Source: Candidatus Pelagibacter sp. (GTDB lineage Bacteria > Pseudomonadota > Alphaproteobacteria > Pelagibacterales > Pelagibacteraceae). Taken from it: a stretch of 35,938 nucleotides of DNA. Positions within the stretch are counted from its first letter, which is position 1; each line of letters opens with the position of its first letter. Below, in pieces: positions 34,019-35,938 of the stretch. The stretch is from the NCBI GenBank assembly GCA_002704625.1, contig PAGZ01000028.1, forward strand, positions 1 through 35,938, in the 5' to 3' direction. The translations under genes were made by a program, and so were the position numbers. The notes beneath the pieces were generated by a model that had not been told where the DNA came from, made no database searches, and was given only the letters and a program-made list of their open reading frames with translations.

Positions 34019-35298
34019 TAGAAATATTAAATATTTTATTTATAATTTTAATTTCACTTATTTTATATTCAAATTATTTTACCAGAATTTTATTAATTAA
34101 AACCTTTAATAATAATATCATCACATCAATTGAATATTTTTCAATAAATATTTTAATTTTTTGTTTGATTTGTTTGTTTTTATCCTTTTTAAATATTGAT
34201 TATGAATTGATTATTTTTTCAACAGTAATTATTTCTGCACTTTCAATATTATTTAATTTTAAAAAATTCAATTTTAATTCATTTAGGGAAAATAATTATT
34301 TATTTACCTTTATTATTTTTAGCTTAATAATCGCTCTAGATTTAATAGTAAATCCCAAACTAGAATGGGATGGTCATTCATGGTATTTCCATGCTTTGAA
34401 TTTTTATGAGAATTTCAATAATTCAAATTTAACGAATACATCATATAGTCATTATCCTCATCTAGGTGGATTCATGTGGAGTGTATATTGGAAATTCTCT
34501 TTATTACCCAATGAAGTTTTTGGTAGAATTTTTTATATTATAATTTATGTAACAGGAATTTTGACTGTTTCGCAAAATTTTTCAAACAATCATTTATTTA
34601 ACTTTATTGTTGGTATTTTTTTAACTTTTCTTACATACGATAAATTTCTTCTGGGTGGTTATCAAGAATATTTTATGTTTTCTGTTATTCTTATAATAAT
34701 GAATATGTTAAATAAATTTCATTTAAAAAACATAAATTATATTCAAATTTCTTTTTTCATTACTTGTGCATATCTGTTAGTTTGGATTAAAAACGAAGGT
34801 CTACTATTTTTTTTATTCATTTTATATTATTTATCTTTATCTAAATCAATTAATAAAAAAATTTATATTTTTTGTTTATCTTTACTTTTAATTTCTATTA
34901 AATTTTTTATGACTTTAGAAATAACAGAAAATAATATTTTTGATTTATCTAATATAAATTTTTTATTTAATGAAAATTTTTTTTACAAATTATTTTTTAT
35001 ACTCAAACATTTTATTATAGCTACATTTAAATATCCAATTTGGCTAATTTTTTTTCTTATTTTATTGATATGCAAAATCACGAAAAAAGATCTATATATT
35101 ATTAGTTTTATTATCTATTCAATATTTTTAATTATATTTATTTTTTTATTCACAGGACCATCAGATAATATTGAATGGTATGTTACCGGAGCTCTTGATA
35201 GAATTTTATTTCAGTTATCAGGATTTATAATTTTATTCGTTGTAATAAAGTTAAGAGAACTTTGGAAACCTTCTGGTCAAAAAAACAATATAAATTAA
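34015..35298 (+). CDS. GT-C-like polytopic membrane protein
   Basis: The 427-residue protein is hydrophobic throughout. A first periplasmic loop NPKLEWDGHSWYFHALNF (113-130) carries Asp119, and SHYPHLGGFMWSVYW follows, as in GT-C proteins with WDG and a later HxP-like step. Unlike the copies at 15865 and 17675, it has only a short hydrophilic end. The ATG at 34015, overlapping the small anchored protein's stop, is preferred over the upstream TTG at 33994. A periplasmic sugar transfer role is inferred. Its last 48 bases overlap the convergent phosphoglycosyltransferase gene. Confidence 0.6.
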   Translation: MIEILNILFIILISLILYSNYFTRILLIKTFNNNIITSIEYFSINILIFCLICLFLSFLNIDYELIIFSTVIISALSILFNFKKFNFNSFRENNYLFTFIIFSLIIALDLIVNPKLEWDGHSWYFHALNFYENFNNSNLTNTSYSHYPHLGGFMWSVYWKFSLLPNEVFGRIFYIIIYVTGILTVSQNFSNNHLFNFIVGIFLTFLTYDKFLLGGYQEYFMFSVILIIMNMLNKFHLKNINYIQISFFITCAYLLVWIKNEGLLFFLFILYYLSLSKSINKKIYIFCLSLLLISIKFFMTLEITENNIFDLSNINFLFNENFFYKLFFILKHFIIATFKYPIWLIFFLILLICKITKKDLYIISFIIYSIFLIIFIFLFTGPSDNIEWYVTGALDRILFQLSGFIILFVVIKLRELWKPSGQKNNIN

Positions 35299-35938
35299 TG
35301 TTGATAATATAAATGAAAGATAAAAATTATTAGTAATTTTTAATATTAAAATTGGTGATATTCCTATAATTAAGTTTAATATCCAAATATAATTATCAGA
35401 AAAATAAAATTCTAATTTATGATGAAAATGTATTCTATCTGGTTTAAATGGTGAAATTTTATTTATTACTCTAGTAACTGTTACTCTAGCGGCATCTAGG
35501 CCCGGCAAATACATTAAAAGTAATATCTCGTCACAATAAATTTCAATCAAATTTGAATTATATGATTTAATTAAAAATAAACTTAAAAAAATAGATATAA
35601 AGTTTATGCCACTATTGCCTAAAAATAGAATATTTTTTAAATTAAATATTAATAAAGTAAGTAAAATTAAAATAAAATGTACAATTAAAGTAGTTTCCAT
35701 TTTAGAATAAAATATAAAGTATAATGAGAGATAAACTGAATATGAAATTGAAATTCCATTCTTACCATCAGAGTAGTTAAGTGCATTAAAAAACATAAAA
35801 ATACAGAAAACTGTGAAAGGTATTGATAAATAGGCGAGGTTTGTATTCAAAAATTTTAAATATTTAAACTGCAGGTTATGTAAAATAAATACCTCTGAAT
35901 AAAATAAAATAGTAAGTATAAAAACAATAATTAAAAAA
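35251..35938 (-). CDS. WecA/MraY-type phosphoglycosyltransferase, 5'-partial
   Basis: The reading frame stays open to the right edge of the window, so the N-terminus, including the DDxxD region, lies outside. The TTG at 35850 is not the start. Visible landmarks of the polyprenyl-phosphate N-acetylhexosamine-1-phosphate transferase family are INxxxNxxDGxxG-like FNALNYSDGKNG, ILFLGNSGINF, and the cytoplasmic loop KISPFKPDRIHFHHKL, with several membrane helices. It would start lipid-linked glycan assembly by putting a HexNAc-phosphate on undecaprenyl phosphate. Two positions usually Asp are Asn here (DGKNG, GNSG). It converges with the GT-C-like gene at 34015, overlapping by 48 bases. Confidence 0.82.
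   Translation of the reverse strand, partial: FLIIVFILTILFYSEVFILHNLQFKYLKFLNTNLAYLSIPFTVFCIFMFFNALNYSDGKNGISISYSVYLSLYFIFYSKMETTLIVHFILILLTLLIFNLKNILFLGNSGINFISIFLSLFLIKSYNSNLIEIYCDEILLLMYLPGLDAARVTVTRVINKISPFKPDRIHFHHKLEFYFSDNYIWILNLIIGISPILILKITNNFYLSFILSTLIYIVFLTRRFPKFS

Noticed and set aside
1..35938. CRISPR array, insertion sequence, attachment site or phage genes
   Set aside because: No spaced direct repeats, transposase, integrase or structural phage motifs are seen. The anti-phage or mobile-element explanation of the island is not supported by content.

Overview
The window is a very AT-rich bacterial chromosome segment (about one fifth G+C by eye), almost entirely coding, with lysine/asparagine/isoleucine-rich proteins, TGA used as a stop, and almost no intergenic DNA. 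The longest gaps are about 90 bases, so no stretch over 300 bases lacks a gene. I see no rRNA, tRNA, transposase, integrase or CRISPR array. Base composition, compactness and content fit a cell-surface polysaccharide region of a streamlined marine bacterium. A hypervariable island of SAR11/Pelagibacter type is my best guess; a Prochlorococcus or SAR86 island is possible. That assignment is inference.

Layout. (1) Bases 1-17673 are all on the + strand. A 5'-truncated LIC12162-type transferase comes first, then a TylF-type methyltransferase, a GT2, a sugar N-formyltransferase, a DegT aminotransferase, a C-methyltransferase, and a CDP-sugar set (rfbG, cupin epimerase, rfbF, SDR reductase). These are followed by a GNAT-like acyltransferase, a frameshifted polysaccharide deacetylase, a GT2-GNAT fusion, a GT4, a three-domain SDR/Rossmann/CapD fusion and a membrane GT-C-like protein. 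(2) Bases 17675-21460 hold genes of mixed orientation: a GT-C-like membrane protein (-), a GT4 (+), and two paralogous Dpm1-like GT2s tail to tail. (3) Bases 21551-29235 (+) hold a TylF-like methyltransferase and a membrane-anchored PQQ-type sugar dehydrogenase. Six tightly packed genes follow: TIM-barrel epimerase, Zn-dehydrogenase, HxlB-like SIS isomerase, two-domain nucleotidyltransferase, polyol-phosphate-type dehydrogenase and a GDPD-like protein. (4) Bases 29227-35938 hold a third Dpm1-like GT2 (-), three more GT-C-like membrane proteins, an FkbM methyltransferase, a small anchored protein, and a WecA/MraY-type phosphoglycosyltransferase (-) cut by the right edge.

How the genes work together. 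Region 1 looks able to make a CDP-activated 6-deoxyhexose (rfbF/rfbG) that can be C-methylated, epimerised, aminated, formylated and O-methylated, plus a separate UDP-HexNAc-derived sugar through the CapD-type fusion. Cytosolic GT2 and GT4 enzymes would assemble the glycan on the polyprenyl carrier primed by the WecA-like enzyme. The Dpm1-like GT2s probably load single sugars onto polyprenyl phosphate for the GT-C-like membrane proteins acting in the periplasm. The six-gene cassette in region 3 has the parts list for a new activated ketose or polyol precursor and is the best candidate for an undescribed pathway.

Two genes, the C-methyltransferase at 4835 and the deacetylase at 10170, are broken only at long A or T runs. 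All three breaks are fixed by removing one base, so they are probably sequencing errors or tolerated slippage sites rather than decay.
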